NCBI GenBank assembly: GCA_023433275.1
Contig: JAEZDN010000165.1
Span: forward strand, 81,437 to 145,436
DNA from: Verrucomicrobiota bacterium
GTDB taxonomy: Bacteria > Verrucomicrobiota > Verrucomicrobiia > Opitutales > Opitutaceae
Direction of reading: 5' to 3'
Length of the DNA stretch: 64,000 bases
Shown here: piece by piece, positions 45,262-52,619 of the stretch
Position numbering within the stretch: the stretch's first letter is position 1
Layout of the letters: the number at the start of each line of letters is the position of its first letter
The notes under the pieces: model-generated
The model's input: only the letters and a program-made list of their open reading frames with translations
Told to the model about the DNA's origin: nothing
The model's database searches: none
Made by a program: the position numbers and the translations under genes

Positions 45262-46725
45262 ATGTTTCGCAAGCTCCTCTCCAAGTTAACCCAGACGTTC
45301 AAGCCCGGCGGTAAGAGCGCCGAAGCGGCCAGGCCCGCCCCGGCCGCAAAATCGGGTCGCCCGGCCGGACGCGACGGCCGCCAGCGACAGGAGAGGAAGA
45401 GTCCAGCGTCCGGGGGTCGTCCCACCACGGGCGCACCGGCGCGGGCCGCCCAGCCCCGGCCGGCGCCCGCGAGGGCCGCCGCGCCCGCGGCCAAACCGTT
45501 GCCGGAGGTGCCCAAGATGGACACGGCGTTTACCTTGCTGGGGCTCGGTGACCGGATTGCGTACGCCGTGCAGGAAAAGGGCTATGAAAACCCGACGCCT
45601 ATCCAGACGCAGGCGATCCCCGTCGTGCTGGCCGGCAAGGATGTCATCGGTTCGGCCCAAACGGGCACGGGCAAGACGGCGGCTTTTTCGCTGCCCATCC
45701 TGCAACGCCTGGGTGCCCATGGGCCGATTCGCTGCCTGGTGCTCGAGCCGACCCGGGAGTTGGCGCTGCAAGTCGAGGAATCGTTCAAGGAGTATTCCAA
45801 GTACACCGACCTGCGCACGACCGTGATTTATGGCGGCGTGGGTTATGGAAAACAGCGCGATGACCTCGCGCGGGGAATGGACATCCTGGTCGCGACGCCC
45901 GGCCGTTTGCTCGACTTCATGGAACAGGGTGAGATCCGACTCGATCACATCCAGACGCTCGTGCTGGACGAGGTCGATCGCATGCTCGACATGGGTTTCC
46001 TGCCGGACGTCAAACGCATCGTCGCGAAGGTACCCAAGTCCCGCCAGACCCTCTTTTTCACCGCAACGTTGCCGCCGGAGATCGAGCAACTGGCCGCGTG
46101 GGCGCTCCGGGATCCGTTCAAGATCGCCGTGGCGCGCGAGCGTTCGACCGCGGAAACGATCACGCACGCCTTCTACCCGGTGGTGCAGGCGCAAAAGTTC
46201 GATCTACTGGCGCACCTGCTCGAGCAAACGCAGTATCACAGCGTCATCATTTTCTCGCGCACGAAGAGCGGAGCCGACTACGTGGCCAGCCGGCTCAAAC
46301 AGGCGGGGCACACCTGCGCCGTGATGCATTCCGACCGCAGCCAGCAGGAGCGAGTAGAGGCCCTGAAGGGGTTCAAATCCGGCAAACACGAGGTGCTGGT
46401 CGCGACCGACATCGCCGCGCGCGGCCTCGACATCGCCGACGTGTCGCACGTGATCAACTTCGACGTCCCGGAGAACCCGGAGGATTACGTGCATCGCATC
46501 GGCCGGACCGGCCGCGCGCAGAAAACGGGCGACGCCTTCACCCTCGTGACTGAGGAGACCTGGCGCGACGCGCGCAGCATCGAGCGCTTCATCGGCATGA
46601 GCATCGAGTGGAAGAAGGTCGAGGGCTTCAACTACACCTACTCGGGCATCTTCGACGGCGGCGGCATGCCGCAGGTCGCGCCCGAGAAGCCGAAGAGCCG
46701 CCTCATGCGCGGCGGCCGGCGCTGA
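45262..46725 (+). CDS. DEAD-box ATP-dependent RNA helicase, RhlE-like
   Basis: A 487-residue RNA helicase. A basic, Ala/Pro/Arg-rich tail of about 87 residues precedes the core. Motifs in order: Q motif 'YENPTPIQTQAIP', I 'SAQTGTGKTAAF', Ia 'PTRELALQV', Ib 'TPGRLLDFM', II 'LDEVDRMLDMGF', III 'FFTATLPPEIE', IV 'IIFSRTKSGADYVA', V 'VATDIAARGLDIADV' and VI 'YVHRIGRTGRAQKTGDA'. Motif II is DEVD rather than DEAD and motif III TAT rather than SAT; both keep the catalytic acidic pair and are probably functional. Likely role is RNA unwinding in ribosome assembly or mRNA turnover. Confidence 0.95.
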   Translation: MFRKLLSKLTQTFKPGGKSAEAARPAPAAKSGRPAGRDGRQRQERKSPASGGRPTTGAPARAAQPRPAPARAAAPAAKPLPEVPKMDTAFTLLGLGDRIAYAVQEKGYENPTPIQTQAIPVVLAGKDVIGSAQTGTGKTAAFSLPILQRLGAHGPIRCLVLEPTRELALQVEESFKEYSKYTDLRTTVIYGGVGYGKQRDDLARGMDILVATPGRLLDFMEQGEIRLDHIQTLVLDEVDRMLDMGFLPDVKRIVAKVPKSRQTLFFTATLPPEIEQLAAWALRDPFKIAVARERSTAETITHAFYPVVQAQKFDLLAHLLEQTQYHSVIIFSRTKSGADYVASRLKQAGHTCAVMHSDRSQQERVEALKGFKSGKHEVLVATDIAARGLDIADVSHVINFDVPENPEDYVHRIGRTGRAQKTGDAFTLVTEETWRDARSIERFIGMSIEWKKVEGFNYTYSGIFDGGGMPQVAPEKPKSRLMRGGRR

Positions 46726-46776
46726 GTGGGGAGCAGGGCCGTCTTTGACTGGCCGCAATCGCGGCGCGGATTGTAG

Positions 46777-46798
46777 GGCGGGATTTCCAAATCCCGCC
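46777..46798. repeat. 22-base perfect GC palindrome
   Basis: GGCGGGATTT-cc-AAATCCCGCC, ten-base perfect arms, sits 51 bases after the helicase stop in the 209-base gap before arsM. It is related to the two palindromes inside the cusA-like gene. With no T-tract it is not a standard terminator. Confidence 0.75.
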
Positions 46799-46934
46799 GT
46801 AAGTAGCCGCATGGGAGCGCAGCGACCATGTGGCCTGCTGTCGGCCACGCCTTCATCGGGCCTCAAGCGCGCTGCAAAAAGTCTGCGTCCTCCGGCAGGG
46901 TCGTGCGTCTGCCTTGGGTGAATCCAAATCACCC

Positions 46935-47831
46935 ATGAAAAATCCCGCTTCCCCCACCGAAACCGTCCGCGAATATGTCCGCGAGCGCTACGGCGCCATC
47001 GCGATCGAGGCTGACTCGGGCGAATCCGCCGCTTGCTGCGGCGGCGCTCCAAAGGCCGACGCGACCGCCTGCTGCGGCGCGGACGAGGACAGCAAAGCCG
47101 CCGGCCAAGCCGGCTGTGGTTGCAGGCCCGCCGGTGCGTCCGAGGTTTGTTGCGCCACGTCGGAAAGTTACACCGCGCTGCTCGGCTACAGCGCGGAGGA
47201 AATTGCCAGCGTGCCTGCCGGCGCCGACCTTGGCCTGGGCTGCGGCAACCCGCTCGCCATCGCGAGCATCCGGACCGGCGAAACCGTGCTCGACCTCGGC
47301 AGCGGCGCGGGCTTCGACGCCCTGCTTGCCGCCCGCCAACTCGCCGGCACGGGCCGCGTGATCGGCGTGGACATGACGTCCGCCATGCTCACCAAGGCCC
47401 GCCGCAACGCCGCCAAGGCCGGCTTCGCCAACGTCGAGTTTCGCCTCGGCGAAATCGAAGCCCTGCCCATGGCCAACGCGAGCGTGGACCTGATCATCTC
47501 GAACTGCGTGGTGAACCTCTCGCCGGAAAAGCCGCGCGTGTTCGCCGAGGCCTTCCGCGCGCTCAAGCCGGGCGGCCGTCTCGCCATTTCCGATGTGGTC
47601 GCGACGAAGCCGCTGCCCGACGACGTCCGTGCGCAGCTCCCGCTCATCGGGGCCTGCATCGGCGGCGCCACGCTGGTGACCGAGCTGCGCGCGATGCTCA
47701 ACGCTGCCGGGTTCCAGCGGGTGGACATCGTGGAGAAGGGCGCCTCGCGTAAGTTCATCGCCCAGTGGGGCACTGATCCGAGGGTTGCCGACTACATCGT
47801 CTCGGCCATCATCACCGCGTGGAAACCCTGA
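46935..47831 (+). CDS. arsM: Arsenite S-adenosylmethionine methyltransferase
   Basis: A 298-residue SAM-dependent enzyme that methylates As(III) to volatile or less toxic forms. The SAM motif is 'VLDLGSGAGFDALLAARQLA' with 'GVDMTSAML'. Conserved arsenic-binding cysteines lie in 'GLGCGNPLA', 'ISNCVVNLSPEKPRVF' and 'LIGACIGGA'. The N-terminal 70 residues are unusually Cys-rich: 'SAACCGGAPKADATACCGAD', 'AGCGCRPAG' and 'EVCCATSESY', an expansion of the usual single CC motif that may trap arsenite. It is the first gene of the arsenic locus but is separated from the next gene by a palindromic element. Confidence 0.95.
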   Translation: MKNPASPTETVREYVRERYGAIAIEADSGESAACCGGAPKADATACCGADEDSKAAGQAGCGCRPAGASEVCCATSESYTALLGYSAEEIASVPAGADLGLGCGNPLAIASIRTGETVLDLGSGAGFDALLAARQLAGTGRVIGVDMTSAMLTKARRNAAKAGFANVEFRLGEIEALPMANASVDLIISNCVVNLSPEKPRVFAEAFRALKPGGRLAISDVVATKPLPDDVRAQLPLIGACIGGATLVTELRAMLNAAGFQRVDIVEKGASRKFIAQWGTDPRVADYIVSAIITAWKP

Positions 47832-47862
47832 ACATGCCCAACGCAGAGTATTTTGAATCTTT

Positions 47863-47919
47863 TGTAGGGGCGTGGCTTGTCCACGCCCTTCGCGGGCTGA
47901 CACAAGGTCCGCCCCTACA
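47863..47919. repeat. 57-base palindromic element between arsM and the sigma factor
   Basis: Perfect ten-base terminal inverted repeats TGTAGGGGCG / CGCCCCTACA enclose an internal region with the word GTGGCTTGTCCACGCCC. It looks like a short mobile palindromic element and ends 15 bases before the sigma-factor start, so it could carry its promoter or a termination signal. Confidence 0.7.
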
Positions 47920-47934
47920 GTTCCAGTCTAAACG

Positions 47935-48543
47935 ATGACCGATATCATGCCCGCTACCACCGCTCCCGCGACCCGGCGCCCGCGGAATTTCGACGCCGGT
48001 GTGCTGGAATTCGCGCCGCGGCTGCGGGCCTTCATCCGCCGCCGCGTGCGCGACGATGCGACGGCGGACGACCTCACGCAGGAGGCACTGCTCAAGGTCT
48101 ATCGCTCGCGCGCCACCCTGCGCGATGGCACGCGCCTGGAGGCCTGGCTCTACCAGATCGCACGCGGCACGATCATTGACCATTACCGGCGGCGGCGGCC
48201 GACGGAGGAGCTGCCGGCCGGGCTGACCGGCGAAAGTCCCGACGAGCGGGCCGCCCTGCGCGCCCGGGTGCTGACCTCGATGAAACGCTTCCTCGTTGAG
48301 CTGCCCGCGGCCTATCGCGAGCCGGTGCGTCTCGCGGAGCTGGAGGATCTTCCGCTGGCGCGCATCGCGCTCCGGCTGGACCTCTCGCTCACCGCCGTGA
48401 AATCCCGGGTGCGGCGCGGCCGCGCGATGCTGAAGAAAAAGCTGCAGGCCTGCTGTCGCTTCGAGTTCGACCGGCTGGGACAGATGATCGGCTTCGAGCG
48501 CCGGCAGCAGCTGTGCTGTGCGGAGTGCGACGGTCCGAAGTGA
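47935..48543 (+). CDS. SigZ-like ECF sigma factor with Cys-rich C-terminal tail
   Basis: A 202-residue sigma-70 family protein with region 2 ('TADDLTQEALLKVYRSRATL', 'EAWLYQIARGTIIDHYRRRR') and region 4 ('LPAAYREPVRLAELEDLPLA', 'LRLDLSLTAVKSRVRRGRAM'). After region 4 the chain continues 'LQACCRFEFDRLGQMIGFER' and 'LCCAECDGPK', a tail with five cysteines of the kind found in the SigZ subgroup. No anti-sigma gene is adjacent. Position between arsM and arsR suggests metal- or thiol-responsive control of the arsenic genes; this is inference. ATGs at 47935 and 47947 are both possible starts. Confidence 0.88.
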   Translation: MTDIMPATTAPATRRPRNFDAGVLEFAPRLRAFIRRRVRDDATADDLTQEALLKVYRSRATLRDGTRLEAWLYQIARGTIIDHYRRRRPTEELPAGLTGESPDERAALRARVLTSMKRFLVELPAAYREPVRLAELEDLPLARIALRLDLSLTAVKSRVRRGRAMLKKKLQACCRFEFDRLGQMIGFERRQQLCCAECDGPK

Positions 48544-48569
48544 CGATTGCGTGACGGAGTTTTCCGGGC

Positions 48570-48599
48570 TTGAATCATATTCCTGCAACGGAATATGTA
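48570..48599 (+). promoter_or_regulatory. ArsR operator within the ars promoter
   Basis: CATATTCC-tgcaac-GGAATATG (48576-48597), a perfect inverted repeat with eight-base arms, lies between a TTGAAT (48570-48575) and a TATGTA (48594-48599) with an 18-base spacer. The repeat ends eight bases before the arsR ATG. ArsR/SmtB repressors bind such repeats and leave when As(III) binds, so this is probably the autoregulated promoter of arsR-arsC-acr3, with a nearly leaderless transcript. Confidence 0.7.
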
Positions 48600-48605
48600 A
48601 TCCGC

Positions 48606-48965
48606 ATGGAATTGGTCGAAATCTACGAGTGCCTCTGCGACCTGACCCGCCTGCGCCTGCTGCACGTTTTGGGGCAGGGGCCGTTGTGCGTGTGCCATTT
48701 CCAGGCGGTGCTCGACGAGCCGCAGGTGAAGATTTCCAAGCACCTCGGCTATCTGCGAGAACGCGGGCTCGTGACCTGCGAACGCGAGGGCAAGTGGATG
48801 GTCTACGGCCTGCCGGCGAAGCCGTCGCCCGAACTGCGCGCCAACCTGGCCTGCCTGCAGGATTGTGCGCGGGAGAATCCCGTTTTCCGGCGCGACCTCG
48901 CCCGGTTGAAAAAGTTGACTCCGCAACTCGCCCGGGGTCCGGCCGCCTGCGCCTGTCGCACCTGA
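48606..48965 (+). CDS. arsR: ArsR-family arsenic-responsive repressor
   Basis: A 119-residue winged-helix repressor. The helix-turn-helix region reads 'CHFQAVLDEPQVKISKHLGY' and the wing 'LVTCEREGKWMVYGL'. Two cysteines in 'GPLCVCHFQ' form the ELCVCDL-type As(III)-binding site of classical ArsR, with an additional Cys in 'LVTCERE'. The C-terminus has further cysteines ('ACLQDCARENPVF', 'ACACRT'). The ATG at 48606 is chosen because it directly follows the operator and gives the usual family start; the frame opens upstream only with TTG. arsC begins six bases after its stop. Confidence 0.94.
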   Translation: MELVEIYECLCDLTRLRLLHVLGQGPLCVCHFQAVLDEPQVKISKHLGYLRERGLVTCEREGKWMVYGLPAKPSPELRANLACLQDCARENPVFRRDLARLKKLTPQLARGPAACACRT

Positions 48966-48971
48966 GAGTTT

Positions 48972-49427
48972 ATGAGCACCTCCTCCAAATCCGCCGTCCT
49001 CATCCTTTGCACGGGCAACTCCTGCCGGAGCCACCTCGCTGAAGGTTTGTTGCGCGCGGCCGCCGGCGACCTGTTCGAGGTGCACAGCGCGGGCTCGAAA
49101 CCCGCGGGTTTCGTGCATCCGCTCGCCATCCGGGTGATGCAGGAAATCGGCATCGACATCTCCAGGCATCGCTCGAAGTCCATGAACGAGTTTCTCCAGA
49201 CGCCGATCGAGACGGTCATCACCGTCTGCGGCAAGGCCGACCAGGCCTGTCCGGTTTATCCGGGGCAGGTGAACCGGCATCACTGGCCCTTCGAGGACCC
49301 CGCCCATGCCCCCGGCACAGAGGAGGAACAACTCGCCGTGTTCCGCCGGGTGCGGAACGAGATCCGTCGCACGCTCGATGCCTATGTGGCTGGTCGTCGC
49401 GACGCCCTGAAGGTCCGTCGAAGCTGA
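48972..49427 (+). CDS. arsC: Arsenate reductase, thioredoxin-dependent type
   Basis: A 151-residue enzyme of the low-molecular-weight tyrosine phosphatase fold that reduces As(V) to As(III). The P-loop is 'ILCTGNSCRSHLAEGLLR' with the nucleophilic Cys near residue 13. The redox pair that relays to thioredoxin lies in 'TVCGKADQACPVYPG' (about residues 85 and 92), and 'HWPFEDPA' provides the catalytic Asp. It sits between arsR and acr3 with six-base gaps on both sides, so all three are one operon. Confidence 0.96.
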   Translation: MSTSSKSAVLILCTGNSCRSHLAEGLLRAAAGDLFEVHSAGSKPAGFVHPLAIRVMQEIGIDISRHRSKSMNEFLQTPIETVITVCGKADQACPVYPGQVNRHHWPFEDPAHAPGTEEEQLAVFRRVRNEIRRTLDAYVAGRRDALKVRRS

Positions 49428-49433
49428 ACTGTC

Positions 49434-50492
49434 ATGACCGAATCCCTCGTCCGTCGGCTGTCGTTTCTCGATCGCTACCTTACGCTGTGGATCTTCCTCG
49501 CCATGGCCGCGGGCCTGCTGGCCGGGCGTTACCTGCCGGCGATCCCACAGGCGCTGACGGCTTGGAGCGTGGGCACGACGTCCATCCCGATCGCGCTCGG
49601 TCTCATCCTCATGATGTATCCGCCGCTGGCGAAGGTACATTACGAAGAGCTGGGCGACGTGTTCCGCGACCGCAAGGTGCTGGGGCTGTCGCTCGTGCAA
49701 AATTGGCTGGTCGGACCGGTGCTGATGTTCGTGCTGGCGGTGATTTTTCTGCGTGACCAGCCGCAGTATTTCGCCGGCCTTGTGCTCATCGGACTGGCGC
49801 GGTGTATTGCGATGGTCATTGTGTGGAACGACCTCGCCGGGGGGAGCCGCGAATACTGCGCCGGGTTGGTGGCCTTCAATGCGTTGTTCCAGGTGCTTTG
49901 CTTCGCCCCGCTAGCGTGGCTGTTTCTCAAGGTGCTGCCGCCGCTTGTCGGAGTGGAATTGGGCGTGCTGGACCTGTCGGCCATCACCATCGGCAGCGTG
50001 GCGGAGAGCGTGTTCATCTACCTCGGCATTCCGTTTCTCGCCAGCTGGCTTGGGCGGCTTGCGCTCCGGCGAGGACCCGCGGGGATTGCGTGGTATGACG
50101 GCAAGTTCATCCCGTTCGTCAGCCCGTTCACGCTGGGCGCCCTGCTGTTCACGATCTTCGTGATGTTCAGCCTCAAGGGAGACACGGTGCTGGCCATCCC
50201 GCTCGACGTGCTGCGCATCGCGGTGCCGCTGCTCGTGTATTTCGCGCTGATGTTCGGCACCACGTTCTGGATGAGCGTGCGGGCCGGCGCCGATTATCCG
50301 CGCGCGGCCACGCTGGCGTTCACGGCGGCGGGCAATAATTTCGAACTGGCGATCGCCGTGGCGGTCGGCGTGTTCGGTCTGGCGTCGGGCGCGGCCTTCG
50401 CGGCGGTGGTCGGTCCGCTGGTCGAGGTGCCGGCGCTGATCGGGCTCGTGACCGTGGCGCTGGCGTGGAAGCGCCGGCTGCGGCCGGCGTGA
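49434..50492 (+). CDS. acr3: Arsenite efflux permease, Acr3 family
   Basis: A 352-residue inner-membrane permease with ten hydrophobic helices. Family blocks are '[20 protein letters not shown]', '[20 protein letters not shown]', '[20 protein letters not shown]' (with the essential Cys near residue 124) and '[20 protein letters not shown]' (with the essential Glu). It exports As(III), produced by ArsC, driven by the proton gradient. It is the last gene of arsR-arsC-acr3. No terminator is seen before the HAD gene, which starts 52 bases on. Confidence 0.96.
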   Translation: MTESLVRRLSFLDRYLTLWIFLAMAAGLLAGRYLPAIPQALTAWSVGTTSIPIALGLILMMYPPLAKVHYEELGDVFRDRKVLGLSLVQNWLVGPVLMFVLAVIFLRDQPQYFAGLVLIGLARCIAMVIVWNDLAGGSREYCAGLVAFNALFQVLCFAPLAWLFLKVLPPLVGVELGVLDLSAITIGSVAESVFIYLGIPFLASWLGRLALRRGPAGIAWYDGKFIPFVSPFTLGALLFTIFVMFSLKGDTVLAIPLDVLRIAVPLLVYFALMFGTTFWMSVRAGADYPRAATLAFTAAGNNFELAIAVAVGVFGLASGAAFAAVVGPLVEVPALIGLVTVALAWKRRLRPA

Positions 50493-50544
50493 TCGCGAAA
50501 AGGTTTGGCGCAGACGGGGCGCGGTGCTTCGCTCGCCCTTCCGC

Positions 50545-51141
50545 ATGAAACTCGACATCCCGTCCGGCGACTTCGCCGGCTACATCTTCGATTGCGACGG
50601 CACGCTGGTGGACACGATGCCGTTGCACTATCGCGCATGGGACCGGGCCATGCAGCGCGCGGGTTTGGCGGGCACGCTCAGCGAGGAACTCTTCTATTCG
50701 CTGGGAGGCATGCCGACCCGAAAGGTGGCCGCGGTGTTTGCCGAGCACTACGGGCTCACGATCGACGTGGATTTCGTCTTCCATCACAAGGAGGAGTTGT
50801 TTCTGGAAATGCAGGCGGAAATGAAGGTCATCGAGCCCGTGGTGGAATTCGCGCGGGGCCTGCGGGGCCGGGTCCCGTTGAGTGTCGCTTCGGGAGGCCC
50901 GAAACCCGTGGTCCAGAAAACGCTCGAGTTGATGCACCTCGCCGACTTGTTCCCGATCGTGGTGACGCCGGAGGACGTCGCCCATGGCAAGCCGGCGCCG
51001 GACATGTTCTTGCTCGCGGCGGAAAAAATGGGCGTGTCGCCGGAGCGATGCCTGGTTTTTGAGGATGCGGGGCCGGGGTTTGAGGCGGCGGCGGCGGCGG
51101 GCATGCAGTGCGTGCGTGTTCCCAGTCGCGTGCGGAGCTGA
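50545..51141 (+). CDS. HAD-family hydrolase, beta-phosphoglucomutase-like
   Basis: A 198-residue phosphatase or mutase of the haloacid dehalogenase superfamily, subclass I. Motif I is 'YIFDCDGTLVDTMPLHYRAW', motif II the Ser/Thr region 'PLSVASGGPKPVVQKTLELM', motif III 'AHGKPAPDMFLLAAEKMGVS' and motif IV 'CLVFEDAGPGFEAAAAAGM'. The layout is that of YqaB/beta-phosphoglucomutase-like enzymes. Most such proteins remove phosphate from sugar phosphates; the substrate here is unknown. The ATG at 50545 is preferred, as the longer frame overlaps poor sequence. It probably does not belong to the arsenic operon. Confidence 0.9.
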   Translation: MKLDIPSGDFAGYIFDCDGTLVDTMPLHYRAWDRAMQRAGLAGTLSEELFYSLGGMPTRKVAAVFAEHYGLTIDVDFVFHHKEELFLEMQAEMKVIEPVVEFARGLRGRVPLSVASGGPKPVVQKTLELMHLADLFPIVVTPEDVAHGKPAPDMFLLAAEKMGVSPERCLVFEDAGPGFEAAAAAGMQCVRVPSRVRS

Positions 51142-51183
51142 ATTTGCATTGATCCGCCGGGACAACCCGCATCGTTTTGCGCC

Positions 51184-52281
51184 ATGACTTTTGCCGAGCT
51201 GGCCAACCCCGGGATCCTCACGCAACCGGTTTATGAACCGGGAAAGCCGATCGAGACCGTGGCCCGCGAGCTCGGACTCGACCCGGCGGGCATCATCAAG
51301 CTCGCGTCGAACGAGAACCCCTATGGATCGTCACCGCTCGGTCTGGCCGCGGCGCAGCGTGCGCTGGGGGATGCCCACCTCTATCCCGATGGAGGATATT
51401 ATGCGCTCCGGCAAAAACTGTCGGCGCGTCTCGATCTGGGCATGGACCAAGTGGTCGTCGGCAACGGATCCAACGAGCTGTTGGAATTGTTGGGTCATGC
51501 GTTTTTGGCGCCGGGCCTCGAGTGCGTCATGCATCGCTCCGCCTTTGTGGTCTACAAGCTCGTGACCCTGATGTTCGGGGCGACGCCGGTGGAGGTACCG
51601 CTTGGAGCGGGTCTGAAACAGGATTTGAACGCAATGCTTCTCGCCGTCACGCCGCGTACCCGCCTGCTGTTTCTGGCGAGTCCGGCGAACCCGGTTGGTG
51701 TGGCCAACACCGCCGATGAGATCGTGACGCTCGTGCGAGCCCTCCCGCCACATGTGATCCTCGTGATGGACGAGGCCTACGCCGACTACCTTGACCAGGC
51801 CCCGGATTTGCGCCCGCTTATCGCGGAAGGGCGAAAGGTGGTATGCCTGCGGACGTTTTCGAAAATCTACGGTCTGGCCGCGTTGCGTATCGGTTATGGC
51901 TATGGCGCCAGCGAGTTGATCGCCATCATCCAGCGAGCGCGCCAACCGTTCAATGTGAACGCCATCGCCGCAGCAGCCGCGGTGGCGGCGATCGACGACA
52001 CGGCATTTGTGGCGCACTGTCGGCGCCAAAACCGAGCGGGCTTGGCCCAGTTGTCCGCAGGATTTGCGTCGCTCGGCCTCGAATTCGTGCCGGGCTGGGG
52101 GAACTTCCAGTTGGTGAAAGTGGGCGACGGCATGGCGGTGTTCGGTGGCTTGCAACGCGTCGGTGTGATCGCCCGGCCCGTGAACGGCTATGGCCTGCCC
52201 GAATGGCTGCGCGTCACGGTCGGCACCGCGGCTCAAAACGACAGACTTTTGGAGCAGCTCGCGCCGTTGGTGAGGCGGTGA
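51184..52281 (+). CDS. hisC: Histidinol-phosphate aminotransferase
   Basis: A 365-residue fold-I PLP aminotransferase that converts imidazole-acetol phosphate to histidinol phosphate in histidine synthesis. Marks are 'IIKLASNENPYGSSPLGLAA', 'YPDGGYYALRQKLSARL', 'VVGNGSNELLELLGHAFL', 'SPANPVGVANTADEIV', 'VLVMDEAYADYL'-type block and the PLP lysine in 'LRTFSKIYGLAALRIGYGYG' (near residue 226). Aromatic aminotransferases can look alike, but the whole motif set fits HisC. No other his genes adjoin. Confidence 0.94.
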   Translation: MTFAELANPGILTQPVYEPGKPIETVARELGLDPAGIIKLASNENPYGSSPLGLAAAQRALGDAHLYPDGGYYALRQKLSARLDLGMDQVVVGNGSNELLELLGHAFLAPGLECVMHRSAFVVYKLVTLMFGATPVEVPLGAGLKQDLNAMLLAVTPRTRLLFLASPANPVGVANTADEIVTLVRALPPHVILVMDEAYADYLDQAPDLRPLIAEGRKVVCLRTFSKIYGLAALRIGYGYGASELIAIIQRARQPFNVNAIAAAAAVAAIDDTAFVAHCRRQNRAGLAQLSAGFASLGLEFVPGWGNFQLVKVGDGMAVFGGLQRVGVIARPVNGYGLPEWLRVTVGTAAQNDRLLEQLAPLVRR

Positions 52282-52619
52282 GCGGTTTCCACCCGCGGCA
52301 GCGTTTGCCTTCGCATATCGCAGCGGGTTTGCGAGAATCGCGGAAAAAGCTGTTCCACCACGGTCCGCTTAAGAAGGTTTTCTGTCTTTGGCCGCGCAAA
52401 TTTTTGCTCCAACCCGCGGGCCGGATTTGCGCATCGAATGGGTTATATAACCCATTGAAGTCGAGCTAGCTGACAAGCTTAGTCTTGCTCGATTTTTTGA
52501 TAAATACCGGCGCAAGAGCGGAATAAGGATCTCACGCCAGAACAATAGTCTTGAACAGGGTAATGCTTTGCATCTGTTTTACCGCGACCAACCATCAAAG
52601 GGCCAATTAAGGTTTACTT
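52282..52619 (+). promoter_or_regulatory. Control region of the exopolysaccharide export genes
   Basis: These 338 bases hold no gene and are AT-richer than their surroundings in the second half. They contain the palindrome at 52437-52456, a run GATTTTTTGATAAATA (52490-52505) and a possible sigma-54 core (GG at 52558-52559, N10, GC at 52570-52571, in the context TTTGCAT). In other PEP-CTERM bacteria the exopolysaccharide genes are under the sigma-54 activator PrsR, which would agree, but the site matches only the core bases. Confidence 0.45.
52437..52456. promoter_or_regulatory. Perfect 20-base palindrome upstream of the polysaccharide export genes
   Basis: AATGGGTTATATAACCCATT is fully self-complementary with no central loop and lies 164 bases before the beta-barrel gene. 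The form is that of a dimeric-repressor or activator operator rather than a hairpin terminator. Confidence 0.6.
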
